Made by a program: the position numbers and the translations under genes. From contig OY728143.1 of NCBI GenBank assembly GCA_963277665.1, positions 1,118,602,110 to 1,118,666,109 of the forward strand: DNA of 64,000 nt. The letters run 5' to 3'. The stretch's first letter is position 1, and every line of letters starts with the position of its first letter. Source of the stretch: Viscum album. Lineage: Eukaryota; Streptophyta; Magnoliopsida; Santalales; Viscaceae. The notes under the pieces were generated by a model. It was not told where the DNA came from. It did not search any database and saw nothing but the letters and a program-made list of their open reading frames with translations. Below are positions 46,689 through 59,600 of the stretch, in pieces.

Positions 46689-49039
46689 TATTGAGACCTT
46701 ATCCTTTTACACATATTATTACACAATTTTAAGCATAATTTACCATCATATACAACCAATGAAAGCAAAATCTAGTTTCTTGGGGAGATTAGGTACATAA
46801 TTTGAAAAATATTATAACCAAAATAAAAAAATATTTTATTTAATTTCCATAATGATCTATAATCCTCTATTTATCTATGAACTCTTTATAAGATAACATG
46901 GGTAATACATGAACAAAAGGGATAAGCTAAAAATAATAGGTAAGGTAAAAGGAATTGGAATAAAACATTGCACATTTTTTATAAGGAATGACATGATGAT
47001 GTAAATGAATGGAACAATAATAAACAAAATGAATATCAATATGTATAACATGGGAACATTTAACCATGAAATCATAGGAATGTGTAAAAAATATATAAAA
47101 TGAAAAAAAATAGGATTCAAGGCTAACTTCCAAGACTATATCATGTGGTTGAAAAAGAAAAATATTGGAATTAGGTTCATTCTCTATCCCAACATGATGT
47201 ATCAGTTTTCTTAACGCTATTAAATTAATTGGAGTGCTATCTGGTCATACCCATCGGAACATGTTTGTGTGTATGTGTGCCACATGAAGAATCAAGCACT
47301 AGGGTTACCATGGAAATAATTGGGTTCCATTATCATCTTATTAAACAAAGGAATATCATAATGGTGTCCATGAATGAATAGAAATAAATACTTCAAGGAA
47401 TTTAATATGGTAAAATAGGAATTTATCATGATTAATTATGTCTAATTTAACTAGAAATATTTAAATAATAGTATTTAATAAACATTTTAAATGAAACCTT
47501 TAAATGCGGTTTATGGAAAATATTAATGAGTATTTAAAGAAAAAAATGATTATTACTTTTAAAAAAATATATAAATATTTTTTTCATGATAAAATGATTT
47601 ATTTAATAAGAATAATTCATCTTTAAAGAAAATATTGTATGGTATTAGACAATGGGTCATAAATTGGGAAGTACTCTTTAATCGAGCTATCTTATTAGGT
47701 AGAATTAAGAAGGGATCCTTATTAAAACAAGTATATCCCTGATAATAAAAGATGCAATGATCTGAATACATGAGTTTAGAACATATAAATAAAATTTATA
47801 ATATTTATATAAAGAAATAAGAGTAAAATTAGGTTAATGTGAGAGAAAGTGTAACCCTAATGAAAAATGATGTTTGGGAAGAAACCCTTACCTTATGTCC
47901 GAAATTGTACTTAACTTGTTATTAATCTCTTAGAAAATAAAATAAAATAAATTAATTAACTAATTAAGAAATTTTTTACATGTATATGATTCAATATAAT
48001 TATATTAAGTTAATTTATGGCCTTTCTGATGAGTTTTAAAATAACATTTCGCCATTTGGGAGCATTGGTTTCCTTGTTTTAATGATTCTTTACTTTCATA
48101 CATGTTTGGAAAATAATTTAAAATTAGAATGATATTTAGAAATGAAGTTATATCTTATCAATTATCATAAATATTATTAATTTTTTATAATTCATTTGGT
48201 ATTTTTATCCTTATATTTGATGTCAGTTATCATCATTTAGATTATTTGGGTATATTTTTGATCATCAAAAACATGTTTTGTTTTACTATTTAATATTATG
48301 TATATGAAATGGTTCAAAAAAATAATATAGCATTTAATACAGATACTAAAATATATATTAACTATATAAATGGTTTTATGAGTAGCCAATAACGAGGGAA
48401 TGGAAATTGAAAAGTTTTTCATCCTTGAATGTGATAAATTAACACATCACAAATGATGCTTTTATTTTTAGTACAATGTAGAGGGAAAATAAATGATGAT
48501 AAATTATTAAATTTTAATAATAAAATAATAGTATATGTATGTTAATAGACTTATCATAACATTTTGATTAGTTGAGGTGATTAGACAATCAGAAAAGAAA
48601 ATAACTTGAAAAAAAAAATTAAAAGTAAAGAAATGGGATTTTACATCTGGAATGTTTCTTCTTGGGAACCTCCTTAGGGGGATTTGTTTTTGTATTTTTT
48701 TTGATTCTAAAGGATTATAAATGCAAGCGAAGAGATTGGAAATATATTTGAGTAAAATTTGGATAGGGATCAAAGCTTGAGAGGTGTCAGAGAAATAGGC
48801 TGTGAGGGGTGGTATTAAAGGGGGGAGAGGTGTGTTTCGTCACTATTTAGCACAATAGTTATTTATTTAGATTCATTACTATGAAAAGTTTAATAATTAT
48901 TACTAAATATATTATAATAATTAATGATATATCTAGATTATGGTGATTACATCAGTGATGACTCATGGAATAGTGTATTTAATTTATAATGTTTATAAAA
49001 TGTAATTTATCAGATTTTACTATTCATAAAAATTAAACA
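46689..49039 (-). repeat. 3' LTR of chromovirus 2
   Basis: Matches 54471-56567 in direct orientation. The inner edge near 49039 is uncertain because the sequence there is nearly all A and T. At the place of the TATA box in the partner LTR it reads GGTATTAAAGGG, so the promoter box is lost. Frames such as 46875-47120 are not genes. Confidence 0.75.
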
Positions 49040-49744
49040 ATTTTTGAAAAATCAAAATAAAAATACCCATAACCATTTATTGATATTTTTAATTAAGAAA
49101 TAAACCCCATTTTGTGAAAATAATTTTACTAATGGGTGAAATTTAATTTATAATTAAAATAATCATTTACTTCGAAAATAATTTTTTTTAAATTATTAAA
49201 AAGTTTATAACACATTGAAAAAGTAAGTAAGGTCTCATAAAATTATATTATAATGAATGAAAAAAATATATTAATTTATGAATACACTTTGTGGAATTTA
49301 ATTTTAAATTAAAACATTATTTTAATTATAAAAATCGAAATAAACACTTATGTTTTATAAAAATATTCACAATTAACTAATAATTTCTATAAAATATATA
49401 AACTTAATCTATGATATAATTATATCATATTTTGATTTATAATATGGATAAATTTTATTTATACCTTCATTACCGATGTTACAATTCTATTTAATAGTTT
49501 ACTATTCATAATGGTCTCAGTGCTATTCCAAAGGTCATGTTACAATTTTATTGATATAGGTTGCTTAACATATATAAATACCTCTTATTTCATTCATTAT
49601 CAATTTAAAATGTATATATTCTGTTCTAAATGTGATTATTTTGTTATTTATTATATATATCATTTTTATAAGAAGGAAATTTTCATTTATAAATTTTTGT
49701 GTCATTTCATTCTTCGCCCCTTATGAAATTTTTCCAAAAAATTT
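49040..49744 (-). other. 3' untranslated part of chromovirus 2
   Basis: AT-rich sequence between the chromodomain stop and the 3' LTR. No clear polypurine tract could be found. Minus-strand codons after the stop read KFFGKIS and GAKNEM, which resemble the tail that follows the chromodomain in Tekay elements. Confidence 0.4.
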
Positions 49745-49921
49745 TTATTTTTCATACTGTTGTGAAAATGTGTGTGGGTACTTCTCCTTAACCTTATCCA
49801 CTAGATCCAATTTGAACTTTTCTTTATTATGGTTATAACATAGTACATTTTGTACGACTTTATCTATAAGATCCAGGATCATCATTGGCTGCTCGTTGTA
49901 AGAGAGGTCATTCTCCAACTA
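49745..49921 (-). pseudogene. chromodomain of chromovirus 2
   Basis: The minus strand reads ENDLSYNEQPMMILDLIDKV, then VKEKYPHTFSQQYEK and a stop at 49745-49747. This parallels the C-terminal chromodomain of chromoviruses: '..DL.Y.E.PV.ILD...K.LR.K.I..VKV.W..H..EEATWE.E..M...YP.LF'. In the middle, the aromatic V-L-W strand has become CYNHNKEKFKLD, so the fold is probably broken. In living elements this domain sits at the integrase C-terminus and guides insertion to marked chromatin. It is out of frame by one base with the integrase segment just before it. Confidence 0.8.
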
Positions 49922-50111
49922 TACCACCGCTGAAATCAATACATTTGAGGGATCTTGTATACTTCATAAAGTCGGATACATGGTATATATTGTGTACTTG
50001 AGAAATATTATGTGTAAGTAAAAGTGGATAGTCCAAAACTCTTACATGATCATGAATCTGAAAGGGGATGATGTACCTGTGTCTTGGATTTCCCTTCTTC
50101 CCAAATATCAT
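49908..50111 (-). pseudogene. integrase C-terminal GPY/F module of chromovirus 2
   Basis: A 67-residue open frame reads GKKGNPRHRYIIPFQIHDHV, then RVLDYPLLL and QVHNIYHVSDFMKYT, ending in CIDF. This is the chromovirus GPF module: 'GKKGKL.PR.IGPFEI...VG..AY.L.LP..L...HNVFHVS.L.KY..D..HV'. The GPF triad reads IPF. The module contacts DNA and links integrase to the chromodomain, which follows after a one-base shift. It is one of the best kept stretches of this element. Confidence 0.88.
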
Positions 50112-50199
50112 GATCCACTTCAGTGAAGATATTTAGTGGAATACAATGTCTCCAACTATACAATACATGTCTTTTTATTGATTGTATACATAACTCTTC

Positions 50200-51060
50200 T
50201 ATCGACTTGGGCGGCTAGGATATGCTACTGAATGGATTTAACCTTTTCTACCACTTTCTATGACAATTTCATATTAGAGTATCTTATGTTCATTGACTTC
50301 ATTGTAGCATACAAGTGTTCTACATCATTTCCCATAAAGTGGTTTATATGGATCCATTTGGATCCTTTAGTGGAAACTATTGTTGTTATAAAACACGTAT
50401 AGAGTTATATGTTCATCCCATCCTCCATTGAATTTTATAGAACCAACTCTCAACATGTATTCTTGTTTCAAAATAGTCTAATCATATTGGCCCTTATTTT
50501 GGGGATGATAGGCCATAATAAATCTCAACTAAGATTTAACATCATGATGGAGTCATTTCCAAAACATGGAGGTGGATTTTAGATCACGATTGGATACAAT
50601 TGATATGGGTAATCCATACATCCAGACCACTTTAATAATTTATATCCATGAAAGATTATTTAGAAATATTTACTCACAAATTGTGATAAATTTAGATGAC
50701 TTTGTAGGTCGGTTCATAACAACCCATAGAACTTTGCTTCCTCTTCATGCCATCGAATGACCAGTGACACAACCCATGGTGATTTTTCCCATTTCCATGT
50801 TGGTTTGGGTAATGGTTTCATCATCCCCTTATAATTTTGTCTTTCATCCTTCACTTGAAGACATAAGTTTAAATTTTATGTATATTCAGTGATCTTTTTT
50901 TTCATATTGTCCCACCAATAGTTTTCTCAGAGAACATGATACATCTTTGTGCTCCATGGGTGAATAGAGAAGGTTGAGCTATGTGCATCATTCAAAATAT
51001 TTTTATTTATCTATATATAATATGGAACATGTAATCAATACCCAAATCTCTTGAATAATT
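50200..51060 (-). pseudogene. integrase catalytic core remnant of chromovirus 2
   Basis: In shifting minus-strand frames the segments GNGKNHHGLCHW, SFDGMKRKQSS and WITHINCIQS can be aligned with the core of chromovirus integrase (W..ITMDF..GLP, D.I.VIVDRLTKSAHF, G.P..I.SDRD..F). The D-D-E residues are lost or shifted. The weak match gains support from its place directly before the GPY/F module. The product would have joined the DNA copy to the host chromosome. Confidence 0.5.
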
Positions 51061-51960
51061 CCTATTCCATTTGGAAATCTTAGGATTTTTCATTTATGAA
51101 AACTTCCACCCGATTTTGAATTTCCACAAAATTTCTTCATGAATCCTTTATTTTCTCTATAAGGGATGGTTAAGAAATCATTTGATAATGGATTGAATAT
51201 ATTAATCCATTTATTATTACCATGTCCAGCCATTGAATATATAATAATATTAGATCCTTTTCCATTATTATATTTCATAATTTTTTAATATCCTTTCTAC
51301 ATAGAGTATCTGTCACCTTAATTTCATTACCTGAATGGAAGTAGATTGAGAATTCATAATCATCGATGATCTATAAATATATTAACTAAAACATATTAAG
51401 CTACATATGTTTGAATATATATTTGAGGGTTTATAATCATTATATATCAAACACTTCTACCCATATAGATAGTGACACCAAATTTTCAACGCAAAGATCA
51501 CAACTGCCAACTATAGATCATGCATTGGAGAGTTTTGATTATGAATTTTTATCTAACTTGATACATAGGATATCACTTATCATATTTCATAATTAAAAAG
51601 CCTAATACACTCATTAAAGCATCATTGTTCACCAAAATTATTTCCCCACTTTTTGGTAGTGTGAGAAATTTTGTAGTGATAAGCGTATTTTTTAAATCAT
51701 TAAATTAGTCTGTATATATATTCTTCCAAAAAAATATCAAATTTGAGTAATATTGGATAAGGATATTGAAAATAATGAGTATTTCTTCAAATATTGATGG
51801 TAATACCTAGCTATAAAAAAGAATCTATGGATATATATTACAGGTGTTGGTTTGGGCGACTACCCAATTTCATTTTCCCTGAAAGTATCCAAAAATATTC
51901 CAACGATAGTGATAACATGCCTGAAGAATGATAGTTCATCCATCTAAAAATCACAATTTA
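51061..51960 (-). pseudogene. RNase H and integrase zinc-finger region of chromovirus 2, strongly decayed
   Basis: Lies between a clear RT remnant and the integrase core, where RNase H and the HHCC finger belong. I could not read the catalytic motifs. Frame 51278-51090 (minus) is too short and too changed to be assigned. The call is by position. Confidence 0.4.
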
Positions 51961-52620
51961 TATAAATAGCATATATATTATCCCTTTTCATTTTTTTTAT
52001 CAACGTATTAAAATGATCCTCGTGTTCCTCATTATTCTTGGAGTATATTATAATAAAACCAATAAAGACTACCACAATTTTTTCAAGGTAATATCTAAAT
52101 ACTATATTCGATAAGTCCATGAATTTTCATATATAATTAGTGAGTCTGAAGAAGATCACTATGAACTCCTAGTGTCCATACCTCGTCGAAATGTAGTTAT
52201 GGGAATCTCTCCTTACACACCTTTAATTGGTGATATCCCAACCAAAGTTCCACCCTAGAAAAATAACTATTTCCACAAGGATGAACAAACAAGTCATCTT
52301 CCTTCAGAAGGGGATAAATGTTCATTATCATGATATTTTTGATCTCATTAAAATCATTGCAGAGTCACATTGATCAATCATTACTCATGACGAAGAGGAC
52401 TCATGAAGCCCATGAGGAAGCACTTGAGAATATAAAACCCTTTTATAAATTCTCATATAAACAATTCTTTTGTTCATCCAACTCTATGGTGGACATTCTA
52501 CATGGTTCTTTTTGAAATACGCATAGACCCAAGAATCAGTTCAATTGAGAACTCAACCTCTCAATCTGGAGGAAGCCCATGAAAATTTTCCTGGAATACG
52601 TTAGTGTAAGACCTCATATG
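51961..52620 (-). pseudogene. reverse transcriptase and upstream linker of chromovirus 2
   Basis: The minus strand reads YTNVFQENFHGLPPD, EVEFSIELILGSMRISKRTM and TKELFI, EFIKGFY, then MNIYPLLKEDDLFVHPCGNS and YFSRVELWLGYHQLKV. These match, in order, the chromovirus linker (FPDVFPE.LPGLPP.REVEFSI.L.PGT.PIS), the KGFIRPS region, and the RT blocks NRYPLPRIDDLFDQL and FSKIDLRSGYHQL. Further on the palm has become a shifted frame with ..FIGFIIIYSKNNEEHEDHF, in place of VFIDDILIYSK..EEHEEHL, so the catalytic DD pair is gone. Many stops replace Arg and Gln codons. Confidence 0.85.
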
Positions 52621-52789
52621 GGAATGTATTTTCAAATTATTATCTCCTTTATCTTAGTCATTTGAGCTATATATACTCACTCATAAAGAAACAATATAGA
52701 TAATTGATATAATTATTTTGAATGAGATTAATTTTTCTCATTACAATTATATAGAAATGAAGGATGCAATGGGATGTGAAGAGTGATCT

Positions 52790-53103
52790 CTCTTTCTCGA
52801 TAGTTAATGATAAATATATATTTTTATCCATCCCATACCAAATATGGAATCAAATTATACCATAGGGAGTATGTAAAGATTTTATGGGTAGTTCAATCCA
52901 TAAATATTAACTGGGTAAGAGTTATAATAATTGGTTATAATAATTTCCCTACTTGTTGTTCTCATAGATAACTCAACCACTATATTTTGATGTGGTGTTT
53001 GAATAGTTATTCTAGACTTCCAAGATATGAAAGAATGAGTAGAACCTGAATCATGTAATATTTTTATTATTATTGAATGAATAACCAATGTACCTATCAC
53101 CAC
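52790..53103 (-). pseudogene. aspartic protease of chromovirus 2
   Basis: The open frame 53103-52882 reads VIGTLVIHSIIIKILHDSGS and then THSFISWKSR, the chromovirus protease start that normally reads 'V.G...I....A.VLFDSGATHSFIS'. The catalytic D-S-G is intact. Downstream, outside that frame, FDSIFGMGWIKIY corresponds to the DVILGMDWL..Y block. The domain would release Gag and Pol proteins from the precursor. It lies 170 bases upstream of the RT linker in the normal order. Confidence 0.85.
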
Positions 53104-54452
53104 ACATCATGTTTGGGATCCACCTCATTAGTAGTGATTTCATATTCCCTTCCTTGATACCTTGGAGGTTATTGTTTTTTGTGGCCTCCAACAACCCTTA
53201 TCTTTGGGAAATGGATCACATAATGCCATTGTTCCTTATAATTGAAACACTACACTATAAGATGAGTGTTGATCTAAACCTTCCTTTTTTTATCTTCATT
53301 AGCAGGATTATTTATATCTCTTAGAATGTTATCTTCCATAATCCCTTATCTTCCACATTTAAATAAACTCTTGGTTCCCTTTAATATGTTTGGAAGATTC
53401 TACTTCGCACACTATTGACATATGGGATGTTGCGTTTTCTTTCCATAATAGGATTTATCTGTTGATCCAATCATATTAAATACTATTTTCCAATTTTCCC
53501 CCTGCTCCCACAAAACCACTCTATGTAACTGATCCCTATTTCAACCATAAGGGAACAATATTAAATATCATCATAGCTTTAAATGCCTCAAATCTCTAAT
53601 TATTTTCAAAGACTCGTCTTTAGTCCTCTAAAGAATCAATCCAACATGATTTTGGTGTTCATGAAAAATACAAGGTTTTATCTTGAATGAATTTTTTTGT
53701 TTTCATAATTTTCCCAATAGACTAATATTCTTTTTTATACAGTATAAATAACTCTTTTATATCTTATTATAGAGGGTTTAGGGGAAATATTTATTGAAAA
53801 ATATTTTCATGCAATCCTACCATTAAATAGAATCAATTTCATCATTGGAATTTGTGTTATTGATCAGTGTCCACCACTGATCATCATTTCCATCATAATG
53901 ATATGATTTCATAAAAACTTTATCTTCTTATAAAAACTAGAGGACATATAATATATTCTCAGTATAGTTAATAATTGTTTCTGTGAGGAGTGGATCAGAG
54001 GATCCAATAAACATGGGAAACTATTTTCATATAAAGGATTTAACTATAACTGTCTATTTTTTAGGAGAAGGATAGAATTACACACAATTCATGTTATTAT
54101 TCTTATATTAATCTACATGAGAATGTACCATCATAAAGGTTTGACATACTGTTTACATCCTATTTGGCATATCATTATGGTAATCATCTTGTTTCCTATC
54201 ACATCAATTGTTTGAATGAGTTCACCTATATCCATCCATTAACTATGTAAAAGAATGTTTAATTAGGGTGCTTTAATTCCTATCTAATAAGAATATAAAA
54301 TGAAAATTGAACATAAAATGATAAAAATGTAAATGAAAAAGTATATCCTAACTTGTGATACCATGCATTTTAATATATATAATCAATGGGGGTAGAATTA
54401 TCCATAGGGTTATTAGTAAATTACTATAGTCCAAATATATAAAAATAACTAG
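53104..54452 (-). pseudogene. Gag region of chromovirus 2, strongly decayed
   Basis: The position between primer site and protease requires gag here. Near 53210-53300 the minus strand shows a Cys-Ser-X-Ser...Gly pattern followed by basic residues (CSVSIIRNNGIM), possibly a mutated CCHC knuckle, and then a segment like PFPKDKGCWRPQK. No capsid motif could be read. The small plus-strand frame 53088-53324 is a shadow. Confidence 0.45.
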
Positions 54453-54467
54453 CCCTTTTCTAATACC
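54453..54467 (-). promoter_or_regulatory. primer binding site of chromovirus 2
   Basis: Minus strand TGGTATTAGAAAAGG, close to the initiator Met tRNA type TGGTATCAGAGC. It lies three bases from the LTR edge and fixes the minus orientation. Confidence 0.65.
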
Positions 54468-54470
54468 AAC

Positions 54471-56567
54471 TATAGAGACCCAGGAATTGTACACATATTA
54501 TTACATGATTTTAAGTATAATTTACCATTAAATACAACCATGAAAGTCTACTCTTTTGGAATATTAGGTAATTAATTTGAAAAAATGACAAGCAAACAAA
54601 TATAATCTTTTATATTATATCCATAATGGGTTTATAACATTCATTGAGCTCTTACATCAACATAGGATAACTTGGTGATTACATTCCCAGAAGGGATAAG
54701 CTAAAAATCCCGGTAAGGGAATAAGAATATGAATAAAACATAGAACATGGGTTAGAAGGAATAAAAAGATGATATAAAATCAAGTAACATGAATAAACAT
54801 AAGGAATAATTAAATGTATAACATGGGAACATATAACTATGACATCATAGTAATTTCACAACAACATAGAACATGACAAAATTTTGAGTTAAGGCTAAGT
54901 ACAAAGACTATATCAAACGGTGGACAGGGTCCCATAAAGGAATCTTGTTCACTATATTTCCTAACATAAACTCTCATGAAACTATAAATTTCCCAATGCA
55001 TTAGAGGACTATCTAGTTATACACATCATAACATGTTCATTCATATGTGTGCCACATGAAGAATCAAGAATAAGGGATACTCATTGAATGAATTAGGTAT
55101 TATAATCCAGTCATAAGGCATAAAAAAAGTAATATCATAATGGTGAACATGTAAGAATTGATTTAAATCATATATGGTCATTAATTTGGAAAAATTGGAA
55201 TAGATCATGATAAATGATGTGCATTTAAAGTTGAAATTCATAAAAATATAGTTTATGAAACATTTGAAATGAAAAATTTTAGTGAAGTTTAGGGTGAATT
55301 TAAAGAGAAAAAACATATTTGTTTTTATATAATAAAAAATAAAAGGTTAGTTTTTCATTATAGAATAAGTTATTTTATTAAAATAATGGTTTCACAAAAT
55401 CGATTATGGAGGATACTTGAAAACGGGTAAGAAATTCAGAAGTTCTTTTTATTCGGGCCTTCTTATCCGGAAGAATTGAGAAGGGAAACATATTAAACAT
55501 GTATATGCATAATAATAAGGATTATATAATCAAGATACATGTTTTTTAAATATATTAAGAGAATTTAAAAGATGTATATAAAAATAAATAAGATTTACAT
55601 TAGGGTAAAGAGAGAGATAGCGTAACCTGAAAGAAAAATTGAGGTTCGAGAAGAAACACTTACCTTATGTATGAAAGTGTTATACACTTGATCTTAAATT
55701 GTGTGATAATAAAATAAAATACAGTAGTTAATTTATTCACAACATTTTATATATTTTTTTTATTTATTATAATTTTATTTTGTTCATTTATATCATTTGT
55801 GATGAGTTATAAAATAAAATTTTACAATTCATGAGTGTTTGATTCTTGGTTATCCATGATTGTTTACTTGTATACATATATGGAAAATATTTTAAAATGA
55901 AAATGGGTGTCTTGAAATGAAGTAATGTTTTATTAATGTATATAAATAATATTAAATGCTTCTGTATGTCATTTGGTGATTTGGGGTGAGGATGAATCAT
56001 TAAATAAGATACTAGTAATATTTATTTAGATTATTTTGGAGGTTTTTTTGATCATCTCAAACAGGTTTTCTTTTAATAATAAATATTATGTATATAAAAT
56101 GATCCAATAACATTATATATGATGCAATAATTATTTTTTAATCTGGTTCAACCAAAAAAATGATTTTATGTCAAGTCTTAAAGGATGGAAAGGAAATTGG
56201 ATGCATTGTTGCCCTCAAATTTGATAAATTAACACATCACAAACAATTGGTTTGGGTCTTTTGTTGAGAACAAAGGATCATGTATGTGAGGGAAGGGATA
56301 TGGAATTTATTTGAGAAGAATTTTGACTATGATAAAATCATGAGAGGTTTCAAGGGAATGGGTGGTGGGGGTGGTATTTATAAGGTATGGGAGGGGCATT
56401 TTCTCATTATTTTCTTCATTAGTTTATTTTATTCCCCAAGACTATTAATATATTGAGAATTATTAGTAAATATATTAAAATAATTATTGATAGTTTGATA
56501 TTATGTTTATGATAATATTTATTAAATTAATTTTAGAATAATAAAATATATTTTTTGTCTTTTAACA
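54471..56567 (-). repeat. 5' LTR of chromovirus 2
   Basis: Next to the primer site on its left, and homologous to 46689-49039. It keeps a TATA box at 56375-56382. The outer (right) edge near 56567 is approximate. Similarity to the other LTR appears to be about 75% by eye, so this is also an old insertion. Confidence 0.75.
56375..56382 (-). promoter_or_regulatory. TATA box of the chromovirus 2 5' LTR
   Basis: Minus strand TATAAATA in CATACCTTATAAATACCACC. Transcription would run left into the element. Confidence 0.55.
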
Positions 56568-56637
56568 TTTTTTTCACCTCAGAAGAATTTTTTTATGATG
56601 GTGTAGTTGTAAGGCATGAGTTCACTGCTCGATATGT

Positions 56638-56650
56638 GGGGGGGGGGGGG
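56638..56650. repeat. homopolymer run of thirteen G
   Basis: GTGGG followed by ten G and AATAACC. It is unusual in DNA of this composition. Confidence 0.9.
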
Positions 56651-59600
56651 AATAACCAAGGGAGTCATTCCATGGGTGAAAACCATAAAATATTTCTCAG
56701 TTTCTAACAACACATCAAAATACAACATAAATCACCCATACATCCACAAAATCAATGTAGGACCCATGCATGTACTATTGTTACCACTTATTTGATGATA
56801 TCATTTTTGGAACATATAATGTAACCATAAAATGGATATAAGAAAAAATACTCATTACATGAATGGTCATTGTCCTTTCCACATCCTACTATGATATTCC
56901 ACCTTGAACACTATACCAAGAACTTTATACCACCTCTGAGAGGCAACTTAAAGACTCAAACCACCATGAGAAACCCATGGTTAAAAGAATCAGGGACTCG
57001 AAAAAGGGTCCTTTGTATTTAACGTTTTGTTAAATAGAACATAATTACTTTTTGTGGAATTATATGAAGATAAATAAAGAAGAAGATAAAGAGGAAGAGT
57101 TTAAGTGTAACTCGAAGAGGCCCCTTAGACTCCAACCCAAGACTCTACTTACTGAATCCTCTAACATAATTATTTCATATCTCCCTCTAACCCCCACCCA
57201 AACCTTTTTATAAGTGATATACCCCTTCCATATAAGAAAATATTATCTCACATCTAACATACTACAGTATTCACTTAATTATCCATCAGATACAAAGTCA
57301 CCCCTACAAATACAACTTTATACATATTTGAAGAACTCCACTAGGTCGGGGTCTTATTATTCCAGAACTCACATGAGCTACTAAAAAGCCTCGAAATTGT
57401 TGGTGATGATACCAATGCATGATACATAATATTTTCACCACATTCTATTTGGTTCAAATCATGATAAGGGCTGGAAAATGGTATTAGGTCTCTATAAAGG
57501 GTTTCGGGGGCAACTACGTAAGGGGAATTCATGGATCAAATAATGTGATCATGTAATGTGGAAATTGAATATAAATTATGAATATGTTTTTATAAGTGTT
57601 ACACATGAAGAATAAATTTTAGCAATCAAATTTGTGCAATCATATAGAATTAGTGGATAATAAAATGAGTGGTTTACATCTTGAATGAATATACATGTCT
57701 CGAATGGAATCAATCAGAAAGAAAAAACAAGGTAATGAAGTTGGTTCATAGCTTCAAGGAGTATAAAAACCATGTGTTTACCACATCCATATAGAATAGA
57801 GAATATGAAATTAGGTGTTTAAATTTAAAATATTCTGAGATAGAAAAAATAGTTAGAGTTTGAAAGAACATTGGAGGAAGATGATGGATGTATAGATTGA
57901 AGGATGAATACCCATTATGCAGACCAAGAATGCAATAAAAATAGAAGAAGAGATTAAGTGAGTTATATGAACAATATTACTTGTTTTGAATTCATGAGGA
58001 TCAAATCTGGACATTATATATGAAATTATGTAAATTCCATGAATACACTTTTACACCACAATGGTTTCATACAATAAGTTTTTAATACCATGATCCATGC
58101 TTTATTTTTTGATATTATTTTAGAAGGTTTGAATGTGAATCTTCAAGAAAAAAATTAATAATATTGAAGGGATATTTTTATAAGAAAATATAGTCCAAAA
58201 GTTATATATTCCCATAAATATGAGGGTCCTATAATGTTTTTAGGTATTCTGAGAGGTAGATAAGAAAGAGACCAAACCTACACTATATATAGGATGCCAA
58301 AACATTGAGACAATTATTAGATATAGATCTTACACACTACATTATTTTAGGATATTATTGATTATATATTATCTCATGAGTACCGTGAGGTGGTATGATT
58401 ACTTTGTGTTAATTGAGGTATTGGAAGGATAATGTATTGTTTGATTGCATTTACTTATTACATTGTTAGGGTTGCTCTAGTAATTTATCGAATCTTTATC
58501 TCTCCCTCTTTATTAATTACATATGCATTGTTAATATTAAAGATTCAATTATTCCCTATGAAAAGACTAATTACCTAGAAAAATGTATGATAATTTTGTG
58601 ACTGAAAGTGATTATGTTAAAAAAGGGTATGAGGTCACCTAATTATTTAAAGAACCAGAATATTAGACTATAATAAAAGGATAATTATCAAATTATTGAC
58701 ATAATACCCATACAGGTGTTATCATAGAGAAAAACACTAAAAATAATCATCTTTGAATAATTTAATTATTATATTCACTAATATATGAACCTTAAATTTT
58801 GAAATTAGGAAGTTCTTATAATTTTGGTTTCATAATAGTCTACTTTTCCTCATTACCTTACACACTCAAATTTTCATACGATTACTAAAATAGACCTTAT
58901 AGGCTTGACCTTAGACATACCACATACTTCACCTATATAGTAAGTTTTATTAGTTTTTTAAAGAAATTATATCATGATATCAATTTATGAATTAACAACA
59001 GCCTATAATCATTTCATGGTTAAAATCTGCTCGAACACACACTATTATGTGACAAACTACTTGTATCACAAATGTTCCTTAATTTTCATTACCAACATCA
59101 TCCAAACTTAATTTGTTAGTTATCTTACATAGTGTGATACATCCGGTCAAGGAAAAAATCTGTCCACCCCAATTCTTATCTTGAATCAAAACATAAGGAA
59201 AATCATAATGATATATTAATTTTGAATAATATCTCAACCAAATCACACGAAGATCATTCTTATAAATACTGATTTCAAATTTTTAGCATTCTCATCTCTC
59301 TATTAACGTTTGGAGAACTCAAATTATTCCCAAAATGAAGACTCTTATCCAACATGTTCTTATAATTATATAAGGGTATGATATTTTTTTGATTACTATG
59401 ATTCACGATACTTTTTTATAATTACTATCTCTTTCACAAATGAACTTTATATAATAAATGTTTTTCTATTACATATCTCATGTATCTATTTTTTTCTATA
59501 AATAATGACCCTTATGTATATTTTTCACATATGTAATGTTGATTTCATAATTTAAAAAGGTTTACAAAAATTTTTAAAAAATATTATGTATTATCCAATG

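Larger units (their letters stand above)
46689..56567 (-). mobile_element. second chromovirus (Del/Tekay-type), complete but decayed
   Basis: Two directly repeated blocks (46689 to about 49039 and 54471 to about 56567) flank an interior whose minus strand carries, right to left, primer site, gag, protease, RT, RNase H, integrase with GPY/F module and a chromodomain. This is the full Ty3 chromovirus order. LTR landmarks shared by the two copies include ACACATATTATTACA at their left, GGGATAAGCTAAAAAT, and TGTGCCACATGAAGAATCAAG. Stops and shifts occur throughout. The element probably inserted into the Athila element, whose protease lies 0.4 kb to the left. Flanking bases do not show a clear target-site duplication, and the outer LTR edges are approximate. 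Confidence 0.85.

Noticed and set aside
49861..49925. possible tRNA gene (short GC-richer stretch)
   Set aside because: No cloverleaf can be formed, and the minus strand is clearly chromodomain coding sequence.
50566..50760. 64-residue plus-strand open frame
   Set aside because: It is a shadow of the minus-strand integrase remnant of chromovirus 2.
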